The notes beneath the pieces were generated by a model that ran no database searches, was not told the DNA's origin, and saw nothing but the letters and a program-made list of their open reading frames with translations. A stretch of DNA of 23,193 bases from Caryophanales bacterium UBA6331 (lineage in GTDB: Bacteria > Bacillota_I > Bacilli_A > RF39 > UBA660): contig DJSP01000115.1 of assembly GCA_002438065.1 (NCBI GenBank), positions 17,595 through 40,787 on the forward strand, given 5' to 3'. Of this stretch, positions 21,927 through 23,193 are shown piece after piece; position 1 is the stretch's first letter; each line of letters begins with the position of its first letter. The position numbers and the translations under genes are program-made.

Positions 21927-23153
21927 TTTAATTATTGCCTGATATAAATCAGAAAAATCGTAATCTTCGAATTCAATGTTGAAACCAGCTTCTTTTATTT
22001 CTTTATTTAAATCAGATATTGCGGTTTTAACACTGTTTAAATCATTTGGAACAATTCTTGGTTTAGGTGGTTCAACTGGTGTTTCTGGTACAACGATTGG
22101 TTCTGTTACTTCTAATTTTGGTTCTTCTTTTTCTTCAACAACTGGTTCTTCTGGTTGTTCTGGTACTAAAATATCACTTTCAACACCTAAATCCATGTTA
22201 GTTTGTAAATCATCTAATGAAGGATAATCTGGTTTTGGTTCTTTTCCTATTGTTGGTATATCAAATATATTTGTACTATTATCATGTTGAGTTTCTGTTG
22301 GCGCTTGTTCTTCTTGGATTTCTTGAACTTCTTTAATTTCAGAAACTGGATTTACTTCATTTGGTTCTTCTTTTGAGGTTACTTCTTCTTTAGGTTCAAT
22401 TATTGGCTGCTCTTCTTTTGCTTCTACAACTGGGGTAACAATTTCGGTTTTTGAAGATGCTACTCGCTCTTCAGATATTTTTTCATCAAATAAATTTAAT
22501 GTATTAGCGATATTTGGTACTTCCGGCATTTTGAATGTTATATTTGGAGTTGTAGAAGTATCAAGTTTTTTAATTTCATCATCTAAATCTTTAACTGTTA
22601 ATCTTTCAGTGATAACTTTATTTAATAATTCTTCTTGTTTGTCAAGAGAAGTTATTTTAAGTAGGGCTCTAGCATGACGCTCACTTATTTTATTTTCACT
22701 TAAAGCTTGTTTAACTGGTTCGGCAAGACTAAGAAGTCTTAATTTATTAGCTATTGTACTTTGAGATACACCTATTTCTTTAGCTAATTCTTCTTGGGTT
22801 TTTAAACCTTGATCCAATATTCTCTTATATGATTTTGCTTCCTCCATTGGATTTAAATTTCTTCTTTGAACATTTTCAATAACTGCTACTTGAGCACTTT
22901 TATAGTCACTTAAATGTTTAACAATAACGGGTACTTTAGTTAAGCCAGCAATACATGCGGCTTTATAACGTCTTTCACCAGCAATAATTTCGTATTTATC
23001 ATTTAATGGTCTTACGATAATTGGCTCAATAATTCCATGTTCTTTAATGGAATTAGCAAGTTCATTTAAAGCTTTTTCATCAAAAACAAGACGTGGTTGA
23101 AAACGATTTGGCATTATTAAATCGATACTTACATTTAAAATCGCATTTTCCAT
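21915..23153 (-). CDS. parB: ParB/Spo0J/Noc-family chromosome partition protein with long acidic linker
   Basis: A 412-residue CTP-dependent DNA clamp family protein. The N-terminal domain (about 1-100) has FQPRLVFDEKALNELANSIK, the CTP-binding AGERRYKAA (58-66) and ENVQRRNLNPMEEA (93-106). The central helix-turn-helix (about 118-140) is EELAKEIGVSQSTIANKLRL, then the rest of the DNA-binding domain to about 195. It differs from usual ParB (about 280-290) by a linker of roughly 160 residues (205-365) rich in Glu, Pro and Val, before a short C-terminal dimerisation-like end (NDLNSVKTAISDLNKEIKEA). No N-terminal Noc-type membrane helix is evident. RBS GGAAGGG precedes the start. A ParA gene upstream, outside the window, would be expected but cannot be seen. 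Confidence 0.92.
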   Translation of the reverse strand: MENAILNVSIDLIMPNRFQPRLVFDEKALNELANSIKEHGIIEPIIVRPLNDKYEIIAGERRYKAACIAGLTKVPVIVKHLSDYKSAQVAVIENVQRRNLNPMEEAKSYKRILDQGLKTQEELAKEIGVSQSTIANKLRLLSLAEPVKQALSENKISERHARALLKITSLDKQEELLNKVITERLTVKDLDDEIKKLDTSTTPNITFKMPEVPNIANTLNLFDEKISEERVASSKTEIVTPVVEAKEEQPIIEPKEEVTSKEEPNEVNPVSEIKEVQEIQEEQAPTETQHDNSTNIFDIPTIGKEPKPDYPSLDDLQTNMDLGVESDILVPEQPEEPVVEEKEEPKLEVTEPIVVPETPVEPPKPRIVPNDLNSVKTAISDLNKEIKEAGFNIEFEDYDFSDLYQAIIKINK

Positions 23154-23193
23154 AAAATACCCTTCCTATTCTAAAGGTAGTGTGAATAGTTTT

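Noticed and set aside
1..23193. tRNA, rRNA, CRISPR array or transposase
   Set aside because: None could be found on either strand by eye.

Overview
The window is AT-rich bacterial chromosome with short intergenic gaps. It suggests a spore-forming, anaerobic, low-GC Firmicute of the Bacilli/Erysipelotrichia/RF39-like kind. The reasons are spoIIR, spoIID and spoIIQ (endospore formation), the RNA polymerase delta subunit rpoE, a pyruvate:ferredoxin oxidoreductase (anaerobic pyruvate oxidation), an S-box leader on metK and many extended -10 promoters. The taxon is inference. Stops are used as in the standard code. Almost every gene is on the minus strand; only a class A penicillin-binding protein and one small RNA are on the plus strand.

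Layout, high to low coordinates (the direction of most transcription): parB (21.9-23.2 kb) converges with the penicillin-binding protein gene on a shared two-way terminator. A DUF1934-like gene diverges from the penicillin-binding protein and is followed by a 60-residue orphan. Next come rpoE, prfA, prmC, spoIIR, mntP, murA and a PH-like orphan. Two tandem membrane-anchored paralogues with threonine-rich stalks follow, the upstream one frameshifted in a homopolymer. Then SAM riboswitch-metK, rpmE, and a 76-residue orphan-rpiB-ywzB(DUF1146)-spoIID-spoIIQ-(degenerate MreB/Mbl-like)-(membrane orphan) run ending at a terminator. Last are nifJ, recG, a DUF975 membrane protein and the 5' part of a COG1373-type ATPase cut by the window edge.

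The spoIID-spoIIQ block with ywzB nearby, and an Mbl-like remnant after spoIIQ, recalls the Bacillus murAA/spoIID/spoIIQ/mbl neighbourhood. SpoIIR (signal from forespore to mother cell), SpoIID (engulfment lytic transglycosylase) and SpoIIQ (forespore zipper protein) act in one process, mixed here with cell-wall genes (murA, the penicillin-binding protein).

The most unusual signal is non-coding. Two loci, 449-550 (minus) and 3307-3403 (plus), each have a TTGACA promoter with a 17-base spacer. Each encodes a stand-alone RNA of about 100 nt with the same plan: hairpin, hairpin, C-rich single strand containing CAACC, and a GAGG...CCUC terminator hairpin. The first carries CCCCCUG; the second displays the exact complement CAGGGGG in its terminator loop. 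The only other run of five G or C that I could find by eye is the ribosome binding site of the 60-residue orphan, which shares AGGGGGAU with that loop. This suggests an sRNA/decoy/target trio (inference). Other regulatory structures are a possible pseudoknot leader on rpoE, a hairpin covering the spoIIR ribosome binding site, and an inverted repeat plus an 11-bp tandem repeat upstream of the ATPase gene.
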